NCBI GenBank assembly: GCA_009792885.1
Contig: WMCF01000024.1
Span: 10,413,995-10,477,994 of the forward strand
Length of the DNA stretch: 64,000 nt
Direction of reading: 5' to 3'
From: Eremophila alpestris peregrina
Taxonomy: Eukaryota > Chordata > Aves > Passeriformes > Alaudidae
Shown here one piece after another: positions 36,121 through 47,773 of the stretch. The notes under the pieces were generated by a model. That model was not told the origin of the DNA. It worked only from the letters and a program-made list of their open reading frames with translations, and did not search any database. A program made the translations under genes and the position numbers. Within the stretch, counting starts at the first letter, position 1, and each line of letters starts with the position of its first letter.

Positions 36121-38903
36121 CCTCCCGTTTACTGCCACTTTGCAATGGAATTGTTCTGCTGATTGCAGAGGAAAGCCTTACATTTATAAAAATGTAACAC
36201 ATAGCAAATTTTGTCCTTTTGGGCTTAAACACGGATGAATACTGGCTGTGTTTGCTGTTTTAAATCCTTTAACACGTTACACTCCATAGCCTGACACTGT
36301 GCTACAATCATGCTTCCATCCAAAACTACAGAAAGAAAAATTATATGCTTTGATCTTTTCTAAAATGTGTATTATTTCCAGAGCATTTTTCAACTGTGGT
36401 AATAGAGAGAGGAAATGCAAACACAATCATTAAGAAAACTGTAAGAGACAGTAGCTTGTGATAGAGGCAAACTGGATGAAGGCAAAATGTTCAAGAAAAA
36501 TATTTTTTGACTTACCATTCACCCTGAAACAATTGCAATATATTGACGGGAGACAGGAAATGTGAGATACTAAGATTTCTACAAAATAATACATCAACTC
36601 TCTAGCCAATGGCTGTTCTGTAATTAGTGCACCTCTGGCACTGACCCACTTTAAAAAAAAATCAAAAAAATTAAGTTATTTTCCTTCCTTCGTTTCTTCA
36701 GGGCAGGAAGCATGTCAATGTTTATAAACTGTTATGTAAATGCACAGCACTACATAAATTTTGTTAACAATGAAATAATTCTGTTTCTCTGCACGAAATC
36801 CAGATATCAAGAGTAACTCTTTTCTAGCCAATGACTCTGTGTAGAAGCATCTCCCAGTAGGGCAGAATAAGGGGAAGCCCAGAGCAGCAGCCTTGTTTTG
36901 TCACACAATTTTGCAGCCTCATGAGCAGTTAAGGGTGGTCAGAGCTGGCCTTATCAGTCTGCATGGAAAACACTGAGTGAAGATGATGAACAGTTTCTGC
37001 TTCACTTCTTTCTTAGAAAAATCTACTGAGAGTATATTACAAGGTCATTTGATTGATCTGGTATTTAGAGGTATTAAATATTTCAACATTTTGGTCAAAT
37101 CACAAAACTGAAATGCTAAGAATTTAAAAATCACACCCATGTTTACCACACCAATGCTTTTCTGGCTCAGACCTTGTGTTTTGCAGCATTTTTTAGATTA
37201 TAATACTGTCCTTTAAATTAATCAATCAAACTAATGACATAGTTTTTCAACAAGAAGTTGTAAAAAAAAAAAAATCATGTTCCATGCATTGATTCAAGAA
37301 AGGATATGACAGGTATATAAGATAATGAATTATGTTAATCAAAATTCACCATCTCATCATAAATGATCTGAGGGCTAATGGAAACTGGGAAGTAATTATT
37401 AAAACAGATTTTTTTAATATAATACATAATTAACACATGGAAGTCACTGCTTCCAGGCATCATTTAATGAAGATGTTTATAGGGTTGGGGGTCTTTTAAA
37501 CTCTGTGTGGGTAACAGGAAATTTCACATATAATCCAGAAGAAATGTTCTGCTCCAGGCTAAAGACCAGGGCCATAATTTATAAGGCAAAACTCAAAAGA
37601 CTTCAGGTTTATAATCCACTAAGCCATGATTAAACTACTGTGCATTTTATCATTAAAAGTCACAAATAGATGCACTTTTTATATTTATCCTTGTATAAAA
37701 ACCACTTCTACATCAGGTAGGGAGCAAAATGGCAAATCACGGCTCGCTCCAGAAAGCAAATTGGACAAGTTTTTGTGTGCCAAAGGCTCAGAAACTCCAC
37801 TGACAAATCCCAAATTTTCAGTCCTTAAGTGCCTAAGAAAGCATGGAGAAGAGCTCAAATGGATATGACCAAAGAACCCTCAATGGAAACAACCTGTCTG
37901 TGGACACATAAGGAAAAACTTGCATAGAAAATGCTCCCACCATCCATATAATTTTGAAGCCCCAGATATTCCTGACTTTCTGAGGCCTTTATTTATCTGG
38001 CAAACCCAAATAAATTTTACTGAAAAAAAAAAATCTAGTTTCTTGTTTATTACTTGGAATTGGAAAAGTCAGTGAGGATGGATTTGATTAGGTTTCTTTA
38101 ACTTCCAGTTTGGTTACCAAATAAAAAAAAGCAAACAATTTGCATAGCACCAGAACAGATTCTCTCTGACAAAATAAGAAGCTATAAATATTAGCAACCA
38201 ACAGCTATAATAAAAATAAACAAAAACTGGACTGAAACCCAAAGTTATTGATCTCTGCTTAAAGAGACCAGAGCAGAATTTTAAGGCTGCAGGAATTCCT
38301 CTGGTTTCCATGGATGGGAAGAAGGAGAACCGAGAATATGCAAATAGGCCAAGTATTTCATGATATGCAGATGGTAAGAAGCTAATTTCCATCTGACTTT
38401 TTTTTTTCCCACTGGGTAATTACACTCTCCCTAACAGAAGCTTTATGTCTGCACTGAAAGCAATAGCCAGTTCTCTGTAAATAACCTACTTCTTATAGTG
38501 GGATGGAGGAAAGGGAGTTTACCAAACGCATTTCTATCTTTTTTTGGTTAGAATTTTTGTGCTGTAATTTCACTTCAAGTGGCTACTGTAATTACAGGTT
38601 AAATTTGGCACCTACACTCTACTAATCCAATATTTTGTTAACTCATTTAAGCTATAACATAAGAGGAGAGAAAATTAGTTTTAGGCTTCTGTAATGTAGT
38701 TATTACCTTTTATTAAAAAAAAAAAACCAAGAAAAACCCCACATTCTCAATTAGTAAATAATGGGAACTAATTTCTTTTTGGCAGTTGGCAAAAAAAAAG
38801 TGCAATTCTGTTCTTATAAATTTTTAAAATTACCTTCTGTATATGACCAATTTTTCTTCTAAGTTTTGTAAGCACTTTTGCACAAATAAACATCAAAATT
38901 CTA

Positions 38904-38975
38904 TAATTACAAATTAGAATCACTGATTGCATGTATTTACAGTAATTACATAATTAGCAATAATTACATTAATTA
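38904..38975. promoter_or_regulatory. Cluster of five TAATTA homeodomain-type sites
   Basis: TAATTA occurs at 38904-38909, 38943-38948, 38951-38956, 38961-38966 and 38970-38975; the last four are 8-10 bp apart. TAATTA is the core site of many Antp-, paired- and LIM-class homeodomains. The spacing is close to one helical turn. AT-rich composition makes single sites common, so a function is only suggested. Confidence 0.35.
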
Positions 38976-39930
38976 GGCAAACAATGCACTGCATTGACTA
39001 GCAATGGAAAACAAGAACATTCACACATATAAAGCCTGCTTTGAGCTAGGAAAGAAAGATTTTATCATTAGCACTAAATGCAGAATTAAAACACAGAGTA
39101 GCACCACTGGAGTGTGTCCTGCTTTGTTCAAGCACTGAAAACTTATGAAAATGCTGCTACAAACATGATGAAGTATTTTGAGATACATTTATCCCAAAAC
39201 ACATGAGCAAAGGAATACTGAATTGATGAGGAATACTTTAGGGATAAGATTTTCTGTTCCAGAAGCCCCTAACTCGTTTTTTTCCGGAGCCTGACCCCAT
39301 GGCTGCACAAAGCTTCAGCTGCCCATACCATGGGCTGTCACTGGAAATGTGACCTTGTTTTTGGCACTGGTGCACCCTCCCACCCTTTCTCTGACCCTGG
39401 TGTGGCCACTGAGCTCAAATATTCATGGTTACAACCATTTTTATTCAGCTTCATTTGTTCCCTGCCAAGTTGCTCCGGATCATCCTCAGGCTGGTCCTGC
39501 CAGGGAGAACAAAACTCCTTTTGAGCAGCAGCAGGATCTTAGACCCAGGCAAGCTCGCAAATTTAGGTGTTTACATTGCATGGCCATGGAGGTAAAACCA
39601 AGCAAAGTCAGCTGGAAAACAAAGTCCCTCTGGGGACACCTGACTGCACATGTGTTGAACACAGAACCTGTTGCAAGGGGAGTGAGAGGAGGTTAGGGCA
39701 GAAAGCTCAGGAACACAAACATATGTTCTCCTGAGAAAAGGAACAACCCCGTTATTCCATCTGCGACCAGAGAATGGTCACAACCAGGAACTACATATAG
39801 AAAGAGTATTTTTAGTCTGGACCTCGAAAGTAACAAACTCACACAGTTCTGTGCAGTGCTAATTATGTTCCTACCCAGGGAATGAATGACAAATTTCAGA
39901 CAGCTCCTACAGAGTAGCCCTGGATTCCTT

Positions 39931-39951
39931 GGAGCTTCACTCTGAAGCTCC
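39931..39951. repeat. 9-bp perfect hairpin with 3-base loop
   Basis: GGAGCTTCA and TGAAGCTCC flank the loop CTC. Just downstream, TCTCTCATGTGG is repeated at 39955-39966 and 39978-39989. Confidence 0.85.
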
Positions 39952-40482
39952 CAATCTCTCATGTGGGTCCCAGTCTCTCTCTCATGTGGCGTTTAGTGGG
40001 GTTTTTATTGAGTATTTATAAGATGTGAGAACTGTGGTGCAGCCCACCTGAATAAAGGCATCCATGCCCTACAATGCCAGGTTTGCTTTGTGCAGCTCCA
40101 GAGTTTCCTGGGAGCGGGCAGCTTGTCACAGTAGCGTCCCAGGACAGGGACAGCCTCCTCCACGGTGCTGAAGAAGTCACTGCAGCAAGGGATTCCCAGA
40201 AACACACCTGTATTAGAGAGAACTTGGAGAGGAAACTAATTAGTTCAAACCAAAAGAGAGATTATCACTGAATTAATATTTATGCAACGCAGGCAATCAA
40301 GGGACCAGGAAGTAGGACGGAATGGGGATATAAAGTCCTTGAAAACATAGTTGTTCCTATTACATTTGTCAGAGTTGTAGTGAAGGACTATAGGAGCAGT
40401 GAGGACAAGGCAACCTGGAATAAATTAAGGCAGCTGCTCTGGCGGTTTCATTGAACACACGACATCTGCATTTTGTCAGACA

Positions 40483-40518
40483 AGCGCAAAAGAATTCTAG
40501 AGCGCAAAAATTCTTAAG
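40483..40518. repeat. 18-bp imperfect tandem duplication
   Basis: AGCGCAAAAGAATTCTAG is followed directly by AGCGCAAAAATTCTTAAG. The shared AGCGCAAAA contains a CpG and resembles a degenerate E2F-type core (GCGCAAAA). Confidence 0.7.
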
Positions 40519-41667
40519 TTATCTGGGTTAGACCCCTCCAGAGGTCAGGAACACGCGTGGCTTTGTTAGTGTGAAGGTGCAGCATTAACACCCCTCTAAA
40601 TCAGAGACTCACAGATTGTGGGACTAGCTGTGACCACTTCTTACCTCGTTAGGGATCAATGTCCTGCCATCCATTCTTCTTACCCCAAAAAAGCGTGCCA
40701 GGGCTGACCAGGAGGCAATGATGGGTGCTGATGCTCATTTAGGATCGGGAGGGTGATTTGTGGAGGGAGGGCGAGGCTCCCCACGGCAAACTGGTCGGCA
40801 GCTGAGAGGGAAGGTAGACAGGAGCAGGCAATCCCACACACAAAGGCGCTTCCTTGGCTAATTAAGATTTTGATACAAAATAAATTATCTAAATATTGGG
40901 GTTTTTTTGTTCTGACAGCTAAGTTGTTCCCCAACATAAATTCCCCACTGTGTTTGAGCACAGGTGCAGGTGTTATCAGTATGGCACTAAGCGGCCCCCA
41001 ATGCTCACCTGATTTTAACTTCATTGCCAAAGGACCACAATATCACATTCTGACAATATACTTATGGCATTAATCTAAGCACTAGCAGGACAGCAGGACC
41101 ACAGTTTGTTTCAGTACCCAGAATACTTTGACATCAAACGCTCCAATGTTGGAGAGCTCCACCAGGTTCAATAAAAGGCCAAAGCTTCTGCGGTGCACTG
41201 GGATCTTATTCATTATCTGCACTACTCCTTATTCCGCAAAACCACAGGTAAAGTGGTTACTGTTTAGAAATTTAGCTACAGCAGTCTGCCTAAAACACTT
41301 CAATTATGCAGTTCCCAAGCTACCTTTGTGTTTAGTGAATGACAGCATTGCTGAAGGTTTAATGAGCTGTGAATGACTATACAAAACTTAGAGGATCACA
41401 AAACCTGCTTCTGGTAATTTACATGAGCAGTTACATCTAAGTGCCGGAATCTATGTCTTGATCCATTGTTAATACACTCTGTGTTCCATCTTAAGACTGG
41501 TTGGAATATAATTATTTCCAAGTCTCCAAGCTAAACCTATCCATTCTGGTTTTTCTTTGTCTGAACCACTCATTGATACACAAAAAGCCTGCCTAGGAAC
41601 ATCAGCTCCCTAGAGCTTCTAGCAGTTAAAATATTTGATACTTTCATACTTTCCACCTCACAAGAGG

Positions 41668-41709
41668 TTTTTTTGGTTTTTGGTTTTTTTTTTTTCTTGT
41701 TTTTTTTTT
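41668..41709. repeat. T-rich low-complexity tract
   Basis: T-runs broken by GG, C and G in a TTTTTGG-like pattern, similar to 4367-4402. Confidence 0.9.
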
Positions 41710-41919
41710 AAAGAGAAAATGCATAACACTTCTGTTTAAATCTGTCACATTGTGCTGGTGGGTTTGCAGACTGCCAGTATTCCCTACTGGAATAGCTGTG
41801 GGCTCATGGCACTGCTCACAAACCCCGACAGAGCCTCTTCAGGAGTGAGCTGGTGCATTACCTTACCTTGCACACACATTTCATCCTGTGATTTTCCAGA
41901 GTGCCACAGCTTTGGCTCT

Positions 41920-41946
41920 TAGCACGTTTTAACTGTGAACGTGCTA
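41920..41946. repeat. 9-bp perfect inverted repeat
   Basis: TAGCACGTT and AACGTGCTA are separated by 9 bases. Each arm carries an ACGT core, so the element could present two symmetrical bHLH/PAS- or bZIP-like half sites. Confidence 0.75.
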
Positions 41947-42150
41947 CTGCCTGTGTGAGGTGCTGTTTCTGGTATTCCTGCAGTGTCCAGATCACTGCTT
42001 ACCTTGGGAGACACAAAAACCCCATCTGAGAGGGACAGATTAACACAGTAATCCTTTAAGCCATCAGATAGTGTTATCTCATTATTTCAGCTATTCCCGA
42101 ACAAAGAATTCTTCATTTCCTGTATTCTCATCTTCACTTCTATCTCTACT

Positions 42151-42166
42151 TATAAATAGCGGCCGC
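42151..42166 (+). promoter_or_regulatory. TATA/MEF2-like box abutting a NotI site
   Basis: TATAAATAG runs straight into GCGGCCGC (42159-42166). With the preceding T, TTATAAATAG fits the MEF2 consensus YTA(A/T)4TAR as well as a TATA box. An 8-base all-GC site with two CpG is very unusual in this AT-rich window. Confidence 0.35.
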
Positions 42167-42842
42167 ATTATTTAAGACATTCTTATTATTAGGAAACTCT
42201 GTCTTTGGGTGTCTCAACTCAGCGAATAACTTGACATCATTTATTCATTAATTACATAGAGAACCAAAAGCTACATCCCACGTTAACAATGGAAAGTTGT
42301 AGGAAACAAAGAAACCAGAAGCAGAATTGATGAATTTTCACTGCATCTTTCCTGTTAAGACACCTTCAATTCAGAGCATACAATTTGTTTTAAATGTACA
42401 GAAAAATGTATCAGAAAAAATAATTCAGTTTTAGCCTTTAATATATATGTACATGTGTGCAATTACTATCAAAGGATCTATTTTTGCACTCCACAGAATG
42501 CTCAAAAATAAGTTAAAGAATGATTCAACTGCAGAAGCATGGCTAATGCTGCAATGCTGACATGGAAAATAAAATCAGAAATGCTGGAAAGTAAAGCATT
42601 GTTTTTTATTGCCAGCTTGCAGAAGATTTAAAAAAAATCTGTAAAAAACCCCACCCACTTTTTTTTTTTACAATTCTCTTTATAGACGTTAAAGCTAGTC
42701 ATAGAAATATAAAATAATTGTTTAGAGATTTCATGCAAAGAATCTTGTCCTTGACGTTACAAAGTCAGATTCAGAAACACACTTTTTATATTATTACTAT
42801 ATTACTACCATATTACTACAAGCCCTCCAACACACCTGCTGA

Positions 42843-42975
42843 ACATCTCCTTCTGAAATAACTCAACATGATCAAAAGCCCCAGAAAAACAGGAGCACAG
42901 AGCAGGAGCACATCTCCTTCAGAAATAACTCAATGTGATCAAAAGCTCCAGAAAAACAGGAGCACAGGAGCACAA
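42843..42975. repeat. 67-bp tandem duplication, two copies
   Basis: Copy one (42843-42909) and copy two (from 42910) both begin ACATCTCCTTC and share AGAAATAACTCAA-like, GATCAAAAGC and CCAGAAAAACAGGAGCACAG blocks. They differ by a few substitutions and a short deletion near the end. A degenerate partial third unit may follow to about 43020. Open frames across it (63 codons plus, 92 codons minus) reflect the repeat and are not supported as genes. Confidence 0.9.
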
Positions 42976-43020
42976 ATCTCAATGTACAACAGAAAAATGA
43001 AACACACACAGAAGGAGCAA

Positions 43021-46000
43021 CTGACTGCAGCCTGGGCTGATGTGGACATGGAAAAGTGAATGTGGGCTTGCTGTTCAATTTCCAAAGATGAATCCACGGT
43101 AAAGGCAAACATTTTTGTCTTCTTATATGTGAGTTCTGCACATCAATCACTTCATATGGGATAGAGGCAAAAAACTGGAGAAAATAAAGTCCACAAATAA
43201 TTCACCTTTCCAATGCCTCAGTTCTGACCTCAGTGATCTGATTTGTCCAAATCACACAGACCAACACTGTTTGTCTCTGTGTACCTTAAACATAAATACA
43301 GAATAATTGACTGCAAGGATTCAGTGTCAAGTGTCCAGCTGTGTCTGTCCATGAGCTGTCACAAAATCCCATGTCCTACACTGGGATTAAGGCAAGCTTT
43401 AATTGTGCTGTGTGGGGAGTCTGGTTTAGAGTCAAAGCCACATTTTTTCTGGCACGTCCTGTGAATTGATCATGCAGATCAGTGGGCAAAATCCAACTAA
43501 AATAATACCACAACTCAGCAGTTACAGCACTGTGTTGGTGACCTTCCACAGAGTTAGCAAGTACATTATGTTTTGCCAGTGCTGATACACTTGTTCCCAA
43601 AGAAATATTTCATTATCTAGATGTTGCAAAATGGTTATCACCTTGCTTTAAACAATGTTAGCTAGAGCTACCTTTTTACTTTCTTTTTCTGGCTTTTCAC
43701 AGGGAAAAATATGCCATCTTCAAAATCATTAACATTTTTTTTCCATCTAAAGAGTAGGAAAAATAGCACACTTGGAAAATGGTCCAAAATTCTTAGTTTT
43801 ATGCTTATTCCCAACTGGGGGGAACATTTTTCAGTAATTTGGTTGATGAGTTCCCTGTAGAAAGCATAGTGAAAGTCATGAATACCACTCCAAAATTGCC
43901 TAATCAGTATAACCAGAAGGAAAGGGAGATTTCTTTCCCCCCTGAGCCTCAAAATCATTGATCCCTTCTTGTTTGGGTCTGTAATTCCCACTTGGATCTT
44001 GGTGCCTGAAGGTGCACTGGTCATACAATCACCCTTTTAAAGCAACATCTTCTTTATCTCACTGCTGCATCCTCCTTTATTTAATAGAATTATTGTTCTT
44101 TGTTCCATTCAGAAGGCATCATTTGAATGTTTACCAAGCACAGGGGATAGTTGATAAACAAGCAGATCAATTAATCTGAAAGGCTCGTAAATTGCTGTTT
44201 CGTTTCCCTTGAAAAATTACAATTGATGAAAATTTATTTGAAGACAGAATTCTGCAACAGACTTCCTAATTAACAATCCAATGTTACAATCATTCCAATT
44301 CCCAAAGGTCCAGAAGATCAATTTTATAGTATTTTTCTCACTCAAGCATTATTTATTCATGCATTCATCTTAAATTGTTGGATTTTTTTTTTTTTTGCTG
44401 CAATACAACGATTTGTCAAAGGCAAAGCATTTTCCGTTTTTTTTTTAACACCAGCAAGGTGTTAAAAACCCAAGAGAATACAGTTGAAGCCAATCATTAA
44501 CAGAGAGCCACAAAACTGCCTGAAATGCTGTGGAATTCTGTTCCAGGAATATAATCAGACCTGTCTCTCCTAGATCTCAGGTTTGTGTCCTGATCTGGTG
44601 TCTACATTGCTTCATTTCCCTCCTCTCTCACCCCTAAAAAAATTCCAAGCACCCCACAACACAACCTTATGCTTCAATAAAGATGGATATTTCAGGAATA
44701 TTTAAATTGCCTGAAGTGATAATGTTGTGGAGATGGACTCAACACTCAATTTCCTAAGGAATAAAGATATCTTGTGAATGCTCCACTTTAGCTGTAGCCA
44801 AAAAGAATTACAACATCATAACTGCAGTTGTGAGACCTTTCAGAGTTCATCAATAAATCTCTCTTTGATACTATGTGAAGATATGGGGAAGTTTAATCAA
44901 TAATTAATGTTAATCACATTCAGTCTTAATCAATGCCAGAACTACTACTCTTCACAAAGCCCAGAGACAGCTCTGTGAGGTACAAAATCAAATTTAATTA
45001 AAGCTGTGCATGCAGAAGAGTTTTTAATGCTATTATAATTAGTTTGTTTAATACTGCAATTTCCAAACTCCTCTGTACATTTTGCAGAGCAGTTGAATAT
45101 TGAATCCATTATTATCCACCTGCTGTAAGAGCTGTTTGGGCTGGTCATGTGCAGCTCTTATATCTGAGACTGCTGAGGGACAGAACTTCTCTCATCTTTC
45201 CAATACCCAGAAATAAGTAGATGTTACCTAGAAGTCCAAGCCTTCCTGGAGATCAGAACTGCCAATGGAAAATGTATCAGAGTCACTCACCTGTCTCATG
45301 TCAAAAGCTGCTTTTTTACACTAGTTATGGTTTTAAAAAAGGATCCAAAAGGGGAAGTGGTGCCCATCTCTCCAGCCGATCTCTGGGGAGGTGTGTGGAG
45401 AATGAGCCTTTCTATTTCCCTTCTCACTGGAAAGGGAAGGTCACAAAAAAAGCCAAATATTTAACAACCCTCCAAAGAGTGCATAGAGAGAGCACCCGAG
45501 TCAGGAAAGAGGGGCAAACATTCCCTGAACCCTGCTCTTGGAGGCTCTTCCCATTCCAGCTCTGCTGGAGGTGTCTATTTTCACACATCATAAATTAGAC
45601 AAATGTTAACCTGTTCACACCATCCGCTGCCCCTAATGGTACATTTCACACCCCAGGCAAAGAAAAGGAATTTTTTTTTTTCTGCCATTATTTCTCATTC
45701 ACACTGTCAAATGTCACCAGTCAAAGGACTGGTCGATAACATGGTTTTGCTGAGAAACAAGAGAGCGATGGGTTCTGGTTTTTACTTGATTAAGATCTAA
45801 GTTTTCCTTTCAACAACTAATTTTTTTTTCATTTATAAATTTAAAATTTCTGCCCTGCATTCAGTCTTAGTCTACCTAAGTGTTAATGTAGGAATTAATT
45901 TTGCGACTCATACCAATATTTTGAATTTCACCCATTTGCATAGTTGCCTCAAACTCCCAGTTATAAAAGTCAGCAAGTCCTTAGAGATTTGTGAGCTCAA

Positions 46001-47207
46001 GACTTTAAGAACTCAGCCATTCTCCAGCAGTCAGGTTTGACTAAAATCCAACAGTAAAAAATCCTTTGGCATGAAATAAACAATCGAAAGACAAAAGCAC
46101 AAAATGGAAATTTCATGAGCAAGCGTGCCACCATCACAATAAGGAATACCATAGATTACCTGCCTGAATGGCTGTTATTGCTCCTTTTATCTATTTATAT
46201 TTTTTTCTAATTAAGCACAGAGAGAAATTTATTCTGTCTGTATTTTTCTGCCTTAAGCATTCCTGATTGCCGCAAGATTTAGTCTTGTTAAAGAGCAGTC
46301 TTGCATCATTATATATTTCATTGACCATTTACTGTAATGCTGAATGACTGATCAATTGGCAGCTAAAGTGCTCATTAAGAAAAAAGTACAAGTTTCTCTA
46401 AACTCAGCCACTCCATTTTTCTCCCAATCATTTCCTCTGTCTATTAATGGGCAGGTTTTGTCCTGCTGTTCAATAGTTCAAAGTTAGATTTACCTTATGC
46501 TGTGTAGTGTAAAGCACTTAGGCAGTTTTAAAGTGAAAGGACTTTTTGAGAAGCTTCTTTAAAGCCAAAATGACAGTAATAACATACATCTTAAATGTTA
46601 GATTTTCATGTTAAAGCATCAATTCAATAATCTGTGATCTGTGAAAAAGCAGCTATTTTCCTGTGATTTTATTTGTTACAATGAACGGACTGCAATTCTC
46701 AGGGACAAATTATGCAGGCTATAAAATTTAAATTTAAAAATTTGACACTAATGGAAACTCCAATATAGAGACAGAAATCTACTTAGTCAGCAGCCACAAA
46801 TCAGGACCAACATTTTCTTTCAATAACCTTTACAACTTGTCTTACAAGTTGAAAGGGCTTATTAATGAAACAAAAAGCAACTGCTCCCAGGGGTGCAGCC
46901 CCTCAATTTTTTACCCCTTTACTCCAGCCTAGCAAGGTGAGTTCTGTGCACAAGGACCCATCTGGGTGACTTCAGATGATCCCAAGCTCTCCACATCATA
47001 TGAACCTCTTCTTTTTTATCTTCTTTACAAGATCGAGACACCAGATATATGTTTGTATTATTTAGTGACATGAGCAGGTCTTCAGAACTGAGATATTAAT
47101 GACCCATGAAACACAGGTTAGTGCTCATCTGCATACAACCCATAAAAGTAGTGGTTCGATTGAGCACTGCCTCATTTATTGCATCACCACATACTCCCTG
47201 TTTCCAG
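43021..47207. other. Non-coding stretch, no gene seen
   Basis: AT-rich unique DNA. A 125-codon plus frame at 45221-45598 and a 118-codon minus frame at 43668-44024 have no recognisable domain. The 11-bp hairpin at 44442-44468 is listed separately. Confidence 0.6.
44442..44468. repeat. 11-bp perfect hairpin with 5-base loop
   Basis: TTTTTAACACC pairs exactly with GGTGTTAAAAA around AGCAA. It has the shape of a small stable stem-loop in either strand's RNA. Confidence 0.85.
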
Positions 47208-47758
47208 ATAGATGAGTCTGCAGCACATTGGCTCCAAGCTGGAGGACCAGATGCCAAAAAAAGTAAAAGGCACCTGTTTTCTGAAGCTCAGGAGCAATTA
47301 ATCCATCTTACAGCACTGCAACCAGTCAAAACTTGCTAGAGGCACTGTTAAAAGTTGCATGCCTCCATTCAGAAGCCATTGAAAGAGCAGGATTTTCATC
47401 TCAAACACCTGCACATGAGAAGGTGCCATTATAAAACCCCCACATGCCACCAAATCCTTGACAAGCTGATCTCCACAGGGGATGGAAGCAGTGGAGGGAC
47501 CCTGAGAAAGGATGGATGAAAAGCAGGAAAAACATGGAGAGGGCATGAACAGCATGCTGAAGAGCCCAGAGGAGCAGGCAGACCATAAAAATGCAAAAAT
47601 TTGGGCAACAGGCTGACCAGGAGCAGTCTGGAACAGCCATAGGCATCATTCTGGTCCAGGTCTTGCTGCCTACAGGGATTCACAGGAATTCATCCTCCAC
47701 TTCTCCTTCAGAGAGAAACTGAGCAGGAAACCAAAAATTGGTGAACCAGTTGGGCAAA

Positions 47759-47773
47759 AAATAATAATAATAA
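47759..47773. repeat. (AAT)n microsatellite
   Basis: About five AAT units within an AT-only stretch. Confidence 0.85.

Larger units (their letters stand above)
36121..42842. other. Non-coding stretch, no gene seen
   Basis: AT-rich DNA with two more mixed patches (39280-40210 and 40440-41060) where open frames of 106-116 codons occur on both strands at once, which argues against coding. CpG is locally more frequent at 40440-40820. No transposon is recognised. Confidence 0.6.

Noticed and set aside
40680..41073. Overlapping 116-codon minus and 106-codon plus frames
   Set aside because: Long frames on both strands of the same DNA indicate low stop-codon density, not two genes.
43668..44024. 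118-codon minus frame
   Set aside because: No family resemblance. Its lysine-rich end is read from T-rich sequence.
45221..45598. 125-codon plus frame
   Set aside because: No recognisable domain, no clear acceptor or donor at its edges, and mixed basic and serine-rich composition typical of chance translation.
46727..46738. AAATTTAAATTT palindrome, also present near 1956
   Set aside because: Pure A/T palindromes of this length are expected repeatedly in DNA this AT-rich.
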